This document shows, piece after piece, positions 25,469 through 37,239 of a DNA stretch of 64,000 bases. A program made the translations under genes and the position numbers. Below the pieces are notes generated by a model. It was not told where the DNA came from, did not search any database, and saw only the letters and a program-made list of their open reading frames with translations. Numbering within the stretch: position 1 is the stretch's first letter; every line of letters starts with the position of its first letter. Location of the stretch: positions 35,603,280-35,667,279 of the forward strand of contig OX457052.1 of the NCBI GenBank assembly GCA_949752735.1, read 5' to 3'. Source of the DNA: Lumbricus terrestris. Its lineage: Eukaryota; Annelida; Clitellata; Crassiclitellata; Lumbricidae.

Positions 25469-25619
25469 ATGTCGACGAGTGTCTTCTTGGTCTGAGTCGT
25501 TGTTTCGATCCAGACGAGGTTTGTCTAAACACAGGAGGTGGTTATGAATGTCGTCGTATCATCTGTCCAACGGGATTTATCAAGACTCCGAAGCTCGACT
25601 CTCAGATGACACCAGTCAG
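25469..25619 (+). CDS. FBLN1: Fibulin terminal cbEGF exon 10
   Basis: 151 bp, phase 1 in and phase 2 out, acceptor tgtag and donor gtaacg. DVDEC, CLNTGGGYEC, then RRIICPTGF. It parallels the last EGF of fibulin-1 (CFNIQGGFRC...CPENY), which also lacks a normal EGF ending and runs into the fibulin module. Confidence 0.93.
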
Positions 25620-25944
25620 GTAACGTACATGCAATCCAAATATAGTATACTTTATAGCACATCAGGGCTGTTTTAAGGAATTTTTACAACTGCGCAAGCC
25701 CTTAATTCTTTCGTTTCCCATCCTACATGGCAAATTACTTCCAATCGCCGGACAATGACCTTTTTTGCTAGTTTTAACTGTACAGAAGTGCTTCTACAAC
25801 TGCACAATTTCATTTAGAACTGCACATTTTGTGTACAACTGCACGTTAAAAATGTGCTAAACACATTTCTAAAGAATCTCCGAGAAGCGCAATACTCTCA
25901 GATGCCAACAGCCAGGTTAGGCCTATCTGTTTTTCTACAATTGC

Positions 25945-26280
25945 CATCATAGGCGTACGAGGCGGGGATCCAGAGGGGGCAAATACCCCCTCAAATTTCG
26001 GTCAAATGTGTTTTTCGGGCAAAAGAGGCATGGTCGGGCCAAAAAAATTTGGAAATTTTTTTCGGGCAAAACAGGTACGGGAGGAATTTTTCGGGCACGC
26101 AAGGGAAAAAAGTCGACAAATTTTTCGGACGGGAAAATCCTAAGAAAATTTTGGGCGGATGACTAAAAAAAAAGGTCGTCAGATTTTTCGGACGGGAAAA
26201 TCCTAAGAAAATTTTGGGCGGATGACTAAAAAAAGGTCGTCAGATTTTTCGGGCAAAAATTTTTTTGCTCCCCGCTGCCG
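25945..26280. repeat. Degenerate transposon fragment with internal repeats
   Basis: Contains 'aggcgtacgaggcggggatc' at the left and three or more tandem pieces with 'ttttcggacgggaaaatcct' and 'ggcggatgactaaaaaa'. Similar pieces lie in 17890-17960 and 35800-36080. No intact ends seen. Confidence 0.55.
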
Positions 26281-26305
26281 AAATGTCCCTCTTTTCTGTT
26301 AACAG

Positions 26306-26482
26306 AGGACGTAGAACGCCTTCCGTGTGGGGCGGCAACCGAGCACAGAGGGGTCAGAATGTCTTCGCAGGTTCCCTGAGAGGCCACTCCCCAGGGTCAG
26401 CGTCGTCCACCCCGGCCAACATCTGGAGACCGGTTCCAACGAACGTTCTTAGAGGAGTCGTGGCGCAACCGATTCTATTCCT
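26306..26482 (+). CDS. FBLN1: Fibulin linker exon (Arg/Gly/Pro/Ser-rich)
   Basis: 177 bp, phase 2-2, strong acceptor (cttttctgttaacag) and donor gtacgt. It adds 59 residues between the last EGF and the fibulin module, starting RGRRTPSVWGGNRAQRG, continuing HSPGSASSTPANIWRPVPTN and ending in a hydrophobic stretch (QPILFL). Vertebrate fibulin-1 has only a short segment here, so this looks like a lineage-specific linker. Phase symmetry means it could be skipped without changing frame. Confidence 0.82.
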
Positions 26483-27150
26483 GTACGTATTCAACACATT
26501 AAATCATTCTTCGTTTAAACTTTTTATCAATCATCCATTCGTCTTTTCATTCTCTTAGCGATCCATCCATTTATTCATCCTCTCATCTCTCCATCCTAAT
26601 TTCCTTTCATTCCTACTTTCAATTGTTCCAATCTGTCTACTCTTCCTCGCTCCTCTCTTCTCGCCTTCCTTATTTCTTTCCCTCCTTCTAACTTTTCCTT
26701 CCTTCCATCTTCCTTTTTCCCTCCTGTAAATGTAGACTACACACATAGGCCTACAGCTGTTCGCCTCCTCTCACTTTCAGCGCAATTACATAGACCTACA
26801 TAATTATAGAGGTCAAAATCCATTTCTTGCACATTTACACATAAATTATTTTGTTAATCGCTAAAAATTATATTGCTTGGTACCGTATAACATTTAATAT
26901 CATGTAGCATAGGATTGCGCAGAGAGCACATCTGTGTAGTTATCTGAAGATGCGCTATGTAAATCTTAATTTTGTTGGGAGTGTTTGCATGATTTTTATT
27001 AATCCTCAAGATGACCATTCGCTTTGGTCACTGGTCAGTGTGTATAACATATTATGACATCATTAGTGGTTTGGAATTATTATATAATTGGTTGACTACT
27101 CTTTAAAAGGTGTGCAAAGACCGTTGGTTGCAGCGTAAAATACCCACATA
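26483..27150. other. Fibulin intron, low-complexity C/T-rich part
   Basis: 26560-26725 is C/T-rich ('tcctcccttc'-like). 26960-27010 resembles 21600-21650 ('tgcatgatttttatta'). No exon seen. Confidence 0.45.
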
Positions 27151-29669
27151 CATAGGCGGAGACCTGGTCCGAACTTTGGGGGGGACGGACGAGCGGCCGA
27201 ATGACGATCGCCGAGGCACAAAGCGCCTCGCAGGGGAGGGTTTGGGCAGGGAATATGCCCCCAAACTTCGAAAAAGTTTGATTTTCAGCACTACAATGGT
27301 AGCATTTCAGGTAGTCATATTAACAAATTTCTTCGTCATTTTAGTGCTTATAGTCTTTGTTTAAGACTTCAAAAGTGTCCCGCCAATGTCGAAATGCTTT
27401 GAATTGATAATTGTTTAGCAAAGTTAAAAGAGGTGTTTTTAAGAGACATCTCCAATAGAAATTCTCTGTTTAAAAAAATAGTTAACTTAGTTTGATGATA
27501 ATAGTTTAGTAAAGTTAAAAGAGGTGTGTAAGAGACATCTCCAATTGGAATTCTCTGTTAAAAAATAATAGTTAATTTGTTTGATGATAATAGTTCAGTA
27601 AAGTTAAAAGAGGTGTGTAAGAGACATCTCCAATTGGAATTCTCTGTTAAAAAAATAATAGTTAATTTGTTTGATGATAATAGTTCAGTAAAGTTAAAAG
27701 AGGTGTGTAAGAAACATCTCCAATTGGAATTCTATGTTTAAAAATAATAGTTAACTTGTCTGATGATATAAGTTTAGTAAAATTAAAAGATGTGTGTAAG
27801 AGACATCTCCAATTGGAATTCTCCGTTTAAAAAATAATAGTTAACTTGATTGATGACAATAGTTTAGTAAAGTTAAAAGAGGTGTGTAAGAGACATCTCC
27901 AATTGGAATTCTCTGTTAAAAAAGTAATAGTTAATTTGTTTGATGATAATAGTTCAGTAAAGTTAAAAGAGGTGTGTAAGAAACATCTAGAATTGGAATT
28001 CTCTGTTTAAAAATAATAGTTAACTTGTCTGATGATATAAGTTTAGTAAAAATAAAAGATGTGTGTAAGAGACTCTCCAATTGGAATTCTCAGTTTAAAA
28101 CAATAATAATAGTTAACTTGTTTGAAGATAATAGTTTAATAAAGTTAAAAGAGGTGTGTAAGAGACATCTCCAATCGGAATTCTCTGTTAAAAAAATAAT
28201 AGTTAACTTGTTTGATGACAATAGTTCAGTAAAGTTAAAAGAGGTGTGTAAGAGACATCTCCAATTGGAATTCTCAGTTTAAAACAATAATAATAGTTAA
28301 CTTGTTTGATGACAATAGTTTAATAAGTTAAAAGAGGTGATTAAGAGACAGCTCCAATTGGAATTTTCTGTTAAAAAAATAATAGTTAACTTGTTTGATG
28401 ACAATAGTTTAGTAAAGTTAAAAGAGATGTGTAAGAGACATCTCCAACTGGAATTCTCTGTTTAAAAAATGGATAGATCCGATTTGACCAGGGTCTATGA
28501 AAACAGATGCCGTTACCCTGGACAGAAATTTGCTCGGCACTTTAGAGCAAGGCATTTGAGTCACTTGACCAATTGTTAAAAAAATAGTTAACTTGTTTGA
28601 TGATAATAGTTTAGTAAGTTAAAAGAGGTGTGTAAGAGACATCCAATTGGAATACTCTGCTAAAAAATAATAGTTAATTTGTTTGATGATAATAGTTTAG
28701 TTAAGTTAAAAGAGGTGTGTAAGAGACATCTCCAATTGGAATTCTCTGTTTAAAAAAATAATAGTTAACTTGTTTGATGATAATAGTTTAGTAATTATAT
28801 TACATTTAACTTGGGATTTTAAATCGTTCGTTTTTATTACCTATTGCTAATCCGATGTATAATAACGATGTTGTATGTCCCATTGTTCGTTTTCAAGAGG
28901 AGTAATAAACAAAATACTTACATACTAACTTACTTACTTTCCATATTATTCCCAATGTCCAACTGGGGGTTGGTTCTAGCCGGAAGGAAACCTGAGGGGA
29001 ATGTAGCAGACGCCCGATTATGACGTTGTGGCGTCATTTATTATTATTAATCAGAAGTTTAACGACATCTTATAGCTAAAAAGGCTGTTGACGTCTTTAA
29101 AGATTTTTAACTGGCCACTTTTTCTTCCCCCAATTTTTTAAGTAGTAAGATTGGAATATCATTCGTTATACACGCAAGCAGCGTATGCTCAGTTGTTTCA
29201 GGCAATTGGCATTTAGAACAGAAGTCTGTTGTGCTTTTACCTAACACTTTCAGCCAAGTGTTATTAAGAACATGCCACAATCCTAACTTGGGAAATTTGA
29301 ACTTCTCTTTTCCTGATGGAGTCCATAAATTTTATATCAGTTGAGACGTTGGGTGTTGGCAATGTTTTTATAATAACCGGTAATATGTTAAAAGAGGTAT
29401 CTTATCCACACAGTATAATGTTCGCAACCTATTCAACTTGGGACTAAATAACTATTGGTTAGAGCCGGATTGCCCGGGAATTCATATCATTAGAAATATG
29501 AACTTCATCTGCTAAAGTTTTCTTTCTCTAAAACTCTACTGACGTGTTTCTGTAAATGCTCTGACGCTTAAACATTGGGGGGGGGACAAATGCATGAGCC
29601 GTCCCCCCCCCAACGCCTCCATTGGGGGGGGGGACCGTCCCCTCTGTCCCCCCTAGGTCTCCGCCAGTG
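27151..29669. mobile_element. hAT-like element, 2.5 kb, containing a large minisatellite
   Basis: Ends cataggcggagacct and aggtctccgccagtg are inverted repeats. The flanking 8 bp are cccacata (27143-27150) and cccacaaa (29670-29677), 7 of 8 matching. The interior holds the approximately 88-bp tandem array, and no transposase was seen. The boundary call rests on the ends and duplication. Confidence 0.7.
27400..28800. repeat. Minisatellite, about 16 units of about 88 bp
   Basis: The unit contains 'gttaaaagaggtgtgtaaga', 'catctccaattggaattctc' and 'aatagttaacttgtttgatg'. Units are highly similar, so expansion is recent. One unit is interrupted at about 28466-28580 by a copy of the 'gatttgaccagggtctatga' repeat. 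Confidence 0.93.
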
Positions 29670-29676
29670 CCCACAA

Positions 29677-29826
29677 ACAGCAGTCCACCACCTAACACTT
29701 CCTGCACAACTACACAGTACACACATAAAGCAGTCCACCACCTAACACTTCCTGCACAAATACCCATATACAGCAGTTCACTACGTAACACTTCCTGCAC
29801 AACAACCCACACAAAGCAGTCCACAT
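29677..29826. repeat. Tandem repeat, about 3 units of about 52 bp
   Basis: The unit contains 'cagtccaccacctaacactt' and 'cctgcacaa'. It ends about 18 bp before the acceptor of the fibulin-module exon. Confidence 0.88.
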
Positions 29827-29844
29827 ACGGATGGATATTTTCAG

Positions 29845-30104
29845 TTCGAATGAGGACAGTGGTGTTGTCTGCCAGAAGGTTGAATGCCGCGCCAACGACA
29901 TCCCTTGCATTCTCAATCTCACGAAGTCCGTCCAATGGCAGCACGTCTCATTACCCACAATCCCCGTCGTTTCCGGTCCCACTGACGTCATCAACGTGCA
30001 GACGATCGCCTATTCCGTCCATCCGAACAACGAATTCAAGATAGTCGCCGGAAATGACGCAGGTCTCTTTGACGTCATCAGGCAGACGGGGTTCACCGAC
30101 AGAG
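29845..30104 (+). CDS. FBLN1: Fibulin C-terminal module, first exon
   Basis: 260 bp, phase 2 in and phase 1 out, acceptor ttcag and donor gtagct. Includes VCQKVECRANDIPC, matching the CxxxCRPNDVTC start of the fibulin-1D module. It continues SLPTIPVV, then FKIVAGNDAGLFDVIRQTGF, the usual GN..GLF.I block. Confidence 0.93.
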
Positions 30105-31062
30105 GTAGCTAAGTCACGTCTTAATTTGTGACGAATGCGAATTGGAGAGACGAGGTATTATAGAGAACAGGTTAAAATAATGCTAAGAACAGGTTCATGT
30201 CATGAACAGGTCAATGTGGTTATGGACAGGTTCATGACTTGGACAGGCTGTCATATGTTATGAATAGGTTTATGACATGAACACTGAACAGGTCAATAGA
30301 CTAGTCATGCATTTTAAGAACGGATATATGACCATGAACAGGTTTAAACTTTGTTAACAGGTTTAAGACATGAACAGATCAGTATGTGCATGAGCATACT
30401 CACGACTTATAAACATGCTGATAATTTATATGCTACGAATAAGTTTGTTTATAAGATCTAGCTTCCAGGGACTGAATTAAGTATTTTTGTATTCTCAAAA
30501 CAATGGGTTGCTTTTTGCCATGCTTGACTCAGGTGCGCCTCTGACCTAGTAATGTTGAAGTTGGGCTAGAGCAATCTGGAGTTGTATCAGTCATGAATTA
30601 TGAACAGAGTTTTATATAATGCTATGAGCAGGTTGCTATGCTATGAACAACAAGCTGCTATGTTAAAAGCAGAACGGGTTGCTATGCCATGAATAGGTTA
30701 ACACAGTGTAATAAACAGGTTGCTATGTTATTAACGGGTTGCTATGTTATGAACAAGCTGCTATGTTATAAACAGGAGGTTTTTTATGTTATAAACAGGA
30801 CGGGTTGCTGTTAACCCCAGGCAACATAACACTTTCACGGGATGTGGGACAGTGTTAACCTGGGGCAACAAACTGATTTTCTGCTATCACCATCTCGCGA
30901 ATGCAAATCAATTGACAGAATAACGCCGCAAACCGCATATTTTTCGCATACGCGGAAGTTACTTTAATAAAATGTTAAAGTTTATCACCCATGGTTTTCT
31001 CTGTGCAATTTAGGGTTAACACAATAATTAGAATGAACAGTTTGCTGTATGTTTCTGAACAG
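30105..31062. repeat. Last fibulin intron with degenerate 'gaacaggtt' repeats
   Basis: 30165-30815 holds many imperfect copies of 'atgaacaggttgctatgtta'-like units. The final acceptor, ctgaacaggtgtc, lies in similar sequence. Confidence 0.75.
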
Positions 31063-31205
31063 GTGTCGTGCGGCTGTTGAAGCCAATCAGTGGCCCAGCG
31101 GAGTACACCCTGACCCTTCGAATGGACAACTACAACAGACAACGAATCCTCATCTCTCAACACATCGCACACATCGTCATCATCGTCTCTCGATACAGAT
31201 TCTAA
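31063..31205 (+). CDS. FBLN1: Fibulin C-terminal module, last exon
   Basis: 143 bp, phase 1, stop TAA. Reads GVVRLLKPISGPAEYTLTLR, then a tail ending IVIIVSRYRF. This matches the fibulin-1D ending (GVVRQVRPIVGP...VHIFVSEYWF). The position and final aromatic residue confirm a natural C-terminus. Confidence 0.93.
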
Positions 31206-32499
31206 CGACCGACCGCTGACTGTCTTACTTACTTTTTCAAATACCATACGCGTTAAAAGGGACCATAAAGCTGAGGATCTAATCATAGACATGGGGCTGT
31301 ACCATGCCCCGAACGATTGACCGTTTTTTTTCACTTCTGTGTTCTGAACCAATGGAATACAAGACAAACAGGTCGCTCAACTTGGAACGCACGTTCTGGT
31401 ATCGGTTTTGTTGAACTTGCGTAATCGAGAGCCACTGCAGTGACAGATTATGCGCTTAAGTGTCATTTGAATGATAACAGTTATCCCATTATTAGCCTAT
31501 TTATTATGGCTATTGTAATATTTATGGTTTATTTCCGTTAAGAATAATGACCATAACTTTTGACTCTCATTAAGTACGTAGGCTCTTCATATTATATCAT
31601 CATAATTATTGTTCTCTGCCAGTTGGCAGTTTCGTACGTCCGATGGCGCCACTCCTCCACGTTGTTGAGTCTCCTCTTTAAGCTGTTGATATAATTATCT
31701 TCCACATCATCCAGTCATTAAGCATGTGTTCCAAAAAATTATTCGCGATAATATTAAAAGGATTCTAGTCTGGCTAAAGACTGAAAATATTTGCCTTTTT
31801 TAATAAATATGATGTACAACTGTTCATTTAATCCAACTGCAGTATTTAGAAGACAGAATTCTTTGTAGCGTTGGTAGTACAGGTTCGATTCTCATTCGTG
31901 TTTGATTGGAGTTCGAGCGTTTAGCATGGACACCTTTAAAACGCCTCAAACTGATGCTACAATAAAGATTGGGACACTGTGGATGATTACTTGGAAAAGA
32001 CTATTTTCTTGCTACTCGATTACTCTTAAGACACCTCCATTTAACGAGCTTATGAATAAATTAGTGGCACTCTGTATGCGTGTGGAATAATCAAAACGGA
32101 AATGTCAATTCTATGTGGTTGACCTGATAATAATTTTATTGTTGAAATTTAGAGTTCTGTGCAGCTACCTTGAGCAAGTCCTTCACTCACAACAATGTTC
32201 GTATAGCTATCGATTGATAATTCGTTATTAAATAGTGACTCACGAAGAATTAAAAATAGACAGGTCCGACTTATAAGGTGGGCTACGATGCTGCAGCATC
32301 CAGGGTGCCCGCAGTTCTGAAGGGCCAGCAGTCAGTGGGGTCATCTTGAATAGTTAGGCTATAACAGCACCCGGGACCACACTTGCCTTAATGCGGCCCT
32401 GATAATAATGACACCTGCAGACCTACTAATAGCAGCAGCATTGAAACTCGGAAATAGGCCTAGTAATAACAGTAGCATGGCATGTCATGTCATTACGCC
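31206..32499. other. Fibulin 3' flank, no gene seen
   Basis: Probable 3' UTR followed by intergenic sequence, with a possible AATAAA at 31802-31807. At 31918-32040 a 'gacacctttaaaacg...agacacctcc' palindromic repeat is similar to 40160-40255. Confidence 0.45.
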
Positions 32500-32770
32500 G
32501 ACGTCGCTTCGCGACGGTTGGCTGTATCAGCGGACCAATGTACTCCAGCAAGATCTGTCCTTTACAGTCCTCAATAGCGCCGCTCCCGATAGACCGGTCC
32601 ACAACGTGCTGTTATCGAGCCAGCATATTCTTGGTCTAACACCCTCCACCATGCAGTCCCGTCATGACACTATTTTCAATATTGTCCTGCTGTCGCAGGA
32701 TGTGACCAAAGTATCGTAATTTCCGAGTTTTGACATGGCCTAACAACTCGCATTTTGTCCCGGCTAATTT
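32500..32770 (-). mobile_element. LINE RT C-terminal remnant
   Basis: The minus strand encodes KLRYFGHILRQQDNIENSVM, then RPRICWLDNSTLWTGLSGAA and LLRTVKDRSCW with a break between. This matches the C-terminus of RTE-like ORFs. Confidence 0.72.
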
Positions 32771-33327
32771 GTAAACTCGTTGATTATTCAACTTTTCTAA
32801 CATAACATAACAGTAGCAGGAATATTAAAAATAATAAAATGGTAATAATAATAATAACTAACCATTAATATAAATATTATTATTTATTACGATAATCATT
32901 ATAATTACTCGTAATTTATTTATACCAAGAATAAATTACAATTTTTGTAGAACAATTAGATTTATGTCATCTTAAAGAAGATGGCCTACGTGTACTTTAT
33001 TCTTTCAAAAGATGCATGACACTTGAGTTATAAAAAAATAATTAAAATGGCCATAACTTAATTCTCATGAAGTAAGCCTATACCTACTAATAAATTATTC
33101 GCGATAAAAAAGAATCTAGTAAGGACAAAGAGTCAAAGACCTCAAATGTTTGGATTCATAGTTTATTTGACATGACTTAATTATGCCCTACTGAAAATTT
33201 TGAATTTTTAATGATTATCTTCTTTAGGCCTACATGTAATTTCTTTGACTTGCTGAATAACTCCCATGACCTGAATTGGTTAGCTGGCGCCGCCACTGAT
33301 TTTCTAATAATTATGATGCAAGCTTAC

Positions 33328-33796
33328 CAGAGGCGGATACAGAAATTTTCGAAGAGGGGACAAATTTTTTTTACTTTGGATCGGGAAAAATTTCGTTGAT
33401 CTTTGGACGAAAAATAATCGTCTGCTCAAAATGTCTTGAAAATAAACCGAATTTCCCTGCTGAAATAGCTGATAACTTTTTTCAAAATGTACTATTTTCT
33501 CAATTCAATGTTAAATCATTAGTTTTTAACCGTATCCTACTTTCAGTGGCGGCGCTAGGGAGGGGACTAGTAGGCGCTAAGCCCCCCCCCTAAAAAGGCC
33601 ATCCTTTTTTCCCCATGTAAAAATAAAATTTTTAGACGATTAGCCCCCTTTAGCCCCCCCAAACTGAAACCCTGGCGCCGCCACTGCCTACTTTTCCCGC
33701 TGCATTGATCGAAAGCCTGTTGAAACCTGATGGGAGGCACTCCCATACACATTTCTGATGGGGGCATGGCCGGATTGCCCCCCGGATCCGCCCCTG
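33328..33796. mobile_element. hAT-like element containing a second hAT-like element
   Basis: Ends cagaggcggatacag and ggatccgcccctg. Flanks are aagcttac (33320-33327) and aagctcac (33797-33804), 7 of 8 matching. Interrupted by 33544-33686. Confidence 0.8.
33544..33686. mobile_element. hAT-like MITE, 143 bp, nested
   Basis: Ends cagtggcggcgc and gcgccgccactg, with perfect 8-bp duplications cctacttt (33536-33543 and 33687-33694). It inserted into the element at 33328-33796. Confidence 0.92.
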
Positions 33797-34015
33797 AAGC
33801 TCACAATTGTTCTTTTTTGTTGGAGGGAGGCGGTAGCGCATTTTGCAGCAACACATTGGCAGCGAGAGCGATCGAGGTGTCGAGATCGCGCTCCGTTGGG
33901 CGAAAATGCTTTGTAGGCTGCTATTAGCGCTGTGTATTGCAGGCTGTCTGTCTGTCAGTTGTTAAGTTTGATGTAAATTAAGATTAGGCCTACTGCATAA
34001 CTTCATTCATTCATT

Positions 34016-34880
34016 CATTTCAAGAATTTATATAGCGCCTCTTCAAGAAATCCACTCAGAAGCGCTCCCAATCCAACCACGGTGAAACAAAAAAGTTTTA
34101 AGGAGCTTGTAGAAGACTCATGTCAACCCTTGGTAGCAGGCGCACCTGCAACGGGAGACTATTCCAGACAGATGGACCTACAACTGAGAAAGCACGACGC
34201 TGACAGGTTGAGGTTTCAACACGTGGGACCAAAAGCTTCCCACTAGAGGCAGAGCGAAGGGCTCGGCGAGCCAGGACAACAGATACTGGACGGCAGAGCT
34301 CAACAAGATAAGTCGGAGCACAGTCAAGGAGACAACGCCAAACCAGTGAAGCAATTCTGTACTCGATGCGCTGTGAGATAGGGAGCCAGTGTAGAGTATC
34401 ACGCATGTATGATGAAACAGATGCATATTTAGGGATTCGCCCAATTAGCCGGGCTGCAGACCGAAGAACACGGTCAAGTCAGGATATCAATAATTGAGGC
34501 AAACCGACAAGAATAGAGCAACAGTAGTCCAAGCGGCTGGTGACAAAAGCATTAACAAGAGTAGCAGCAGAATCCTCTGATAGGGAGCGAGAGATGACCC
34601 GTAGCTGACGAATTTGGTAGTAACAGCCACGAGTCAGCTGATTGACATGTTTTGAGAAACTAAGTTCTTCATCCAGTATAACACCCATGTACATGTACAA
34701 CGCTGAACGTTTGCAAGCGTTAAGAAAAAAAATTATTATATTTATTCTCACAGCAGTAGGCCTATTTAGAAGACAAGTCTTTTTAACGTGGCTAAAACAG
34801 AATTGATCCTCTTTCCTGTAGCTGCTTGGTTGGAGACTCTTGGAGTTTGATAGTACGTACATCTTTACAACAGCTCTCAC
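34016..34880 (-). mobile_element. LINE 3' end, RT C-terminal fragment
   Basis: Minus-strand pieces read MGVILDEELSFSKHVNQLTR, SRLDYCCSILVGLPQ, MRDTLHWLPISQRIEYRIAS and RRAFSVVGPSVWNSLPLQVR. The order and spacing are those of a CR1/Rex-type RT C-terminal domain, broken by frameshifts. The 3' tail at 34016-34080 is the 'gcgctatataaatt' plus AATG-repeat sequence also used by the SINEs. Confidence 0.85.
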
Positions 34881-35224
34881 TCTCGTACGCTATAATAACG
34901 ATGGGACAGTACTGCCGATGCTCGACCTGCTCCTCCCGTTTCCTGTTACTCTTTCTCTCTGCGACACCTTCATTTGTAAAGGTTCATAATATCAAAGATA
35001 TTAGAGTTGTAGACTATTAAGGTATTTGATAATATTATGTAAATACAGGGACAGAGCGCGTTTGAGTATGTCCATCGTCAATACATCAGGTACGCACGGA
35101 AAGTCAAGAAATTTAGGGGAACTGCGTACGGGGTCTTGACATAATGTGTACGCACCCAAAATAAATTATATGATTAGGATGTCTACGTTGGCCTTTTCTA
35201 AGTCTGTATCATTCTATCGTCATC

Positions 35225-36481
35225 CAGGGGCGGATCCAGGGGGGCCAATCCGGCCATGCCCCCCCATTTCAAATCACCATGGGACGTGGCCCCCTCCATG
35301 GTGGCCCCAAAAAAATTTCAGTGTACGTGTCAGTCATGCACAGGAGAATTAATGTATAAATGTAGTTAAAATCTATAATAAAAATAATGTATAAATGTAA
35401 TTAAAATCTAATCTAAGTCTCTCACGCAATTGCACTGTCTTAATATAAAGCATCGAAATGAAACAATCTTTCAACAGTATCCAACTATGATTTATGGCAT
35501 GCAATGTATGTTATTCGTGTATATATTCGTAGTAAATTGTAAAAACATTAACACCAATAAACACAATTATAACTTAGTGCAACTAACTATTAATTACAAA
35601 TCAAGTTAACACTAACAACAGTGTTTGGGATGTAATTTATTTTTTGCAGATGCCAAAAAATTTCAGGGCGAAACATGTTAAGTTTTGAGTTTAGTCTATA
35701 TGTGCAAGAAAATGCGGTGAATGATAACACATGTTTACTCCTTGTTTTTATTTATATCTTACTATATATCATCCAGTAGTGGGAAGTATTTTATTTATTC
35801 TAGTCTTAAAAAGTCATCAGTTTTTTAGAAGGAAAATTGAACACCTTTTTGAAGATTTCGGACGGTTCACTAAAACTTCATAAGTTTTTTGGGATGCTAA
35901 ATTGAACACCTTTTTTTGAAAATTTCGCACGGAAGACTAAAAAGTCATCACTCTTTTTAGAAGAAAAATTAAACACCTTTTTAAGATTTCGCACGGATGA
36001 CCAAAAAATGTCATCAGTTTTTTGGGAAGGAAAATTGAACACCCTTTTTGAAGATTTCCGGCGGATTACTTAAAAAAGAACATCTAGTTTTCGGGAAAGT
36101 TTTTAAGGAAAGTCTATATTTATTGAGACCTTATGACACTCTTATAAGCACTGAAAAGTACAGCTATTTTGTTAAGATAACAGATTAAAATGCTACCATT
36201 GCAATGTGAAAATTCAAAAAATTTCTGGTGGGGAGGGGCATGTCCCCTCCCCTACCACTCTCGACGCTGCGCGCCTCATGATTGTCTTCAGACGGTCAAT
36301 TATCTACCCCTCCGGAAACCTCAACCCCCCAGAGGTGAGGGCTAAATTAAACTCTGTTTTCGGCCAAAAACGACTAAAAAAGTTCATCAGATTTTTCAGC
36401 GAAAGATCAACGAAAAATTTTCCGACCCCAGCCCAAACATTTTTTGGCCTCCCCCTTCGAAACGTTCTGGATCCGCCACTG
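35225..36481. mobile_element. hAT-like element, 1.26 kb
   Basis: Ends caggggcggatccag and ctggatccgccactg, with perfect 8-bp duplications tcgtcatc (35217-35224 and 36482-36489). The interior has several tandem pieces containing 'aaattgaacaccttttt' and 'gtcatcagttttt'. No transposase. Confidence 0.9.
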
Positions 36482-36489
36482 TCGTCATC

Positions 36490-37129
36490 TGATGGCATTT
36501 GACCACATTAAAATTATATTTTGTTCAGATCTAAACAATAAACCATAACAGTTAACAAATTCAGCTAGCATATATGTTAAACATAAAATAAACAATTATT
36601 ATAGCCTACAGTAGAATAGGCGTTTCAAAGATGACTTTAGCCAAATAGCCTGTGTAAAGGGGAGTAAAGCTTATTTGTAGGCTCACGTGGGGGAGGTCAA
36701 AAAATGCATGGGTGCGTACGAGTGGGATGGTAATACTCTTTTGTCTATGTAATATATAGAAATTATGGAAGGCCCTTTGAGCAAATCCTTCACACGACTG
36801 ATGGCACCACATAGTATAATAGATGCTGACTCATTAAAAATGAAAGATAACTACAGATGGGAGATATTAAAGTATCCTGCAGCACCCAGGGTCCACAGTT
36901 TTGAGGGGCCTGCAATAATTTATAAATGTGTGTGTGTGTGTGTGTAGGATCACTGTGTCATCAGAGAGAACCACTGAAGGGTAATCACCTGGACAACACC
37001 AACCTTAACGAGGGCCCTGAAAAAATTAACACAAACAGTAGCAGCATTGGAATTTGGAAGTAGTAACAAATAACAGTAGGAATAATAAAAATGAGAAATA
37101 ATAATAATTACTACAATCACCAATGGTTC
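36490..37129. other. Intergenic, no gene seen
   Basis: A short GT microsatellite at 36926-36946. The 'gcagcacccagggtccacag' region at 36879-36910 resembles 32295-32320, so it is repeat-derived. Confidence 0.45.
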
Positions 37130-37215
37130 GGTGGATTCGCATCTTTCAAAAAGTCGTTGTCATCGTCTCTCAATACAGATTCAAACAACTGGTCGATGAC
37201 TTTCTTACCTACTTA
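37130..37215 (+). pseudogene. Diverged copy of the end of the fibulin last exon
   Basis: Reads RIRIFQKVVVIVSQYRF in frame and lacks the stop after the final phenylalanine. This aligns with the end of the last fibulin exon (31143-31230) and extends into matching sequence beyond that stop ('ctgactgtcttacttac' versus 'gatgactttcttaccta'). A partial duplication is likely, and a shared repeat is the alternative. Confidence 0.5.
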
Positions 37216-37239
37216 CAAAATAATAAAGCAATAATTTCA

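Noticed and set aside
27400..28800. CRISPR-like or satellite gene array encoding 85-codon frames
   Set aside because: Unit is a direct minisatellite with no unique spacers, and the open frame at 28025-28282 is incidental to the unit.
29528..30044. ORFs of 94-140 codons on both strands over the fibulin-module exon
   Set aside because: Shadow frames of the exon and its upstream tandem repeat; only the frame giving the fibulin module is supported by splice phases.
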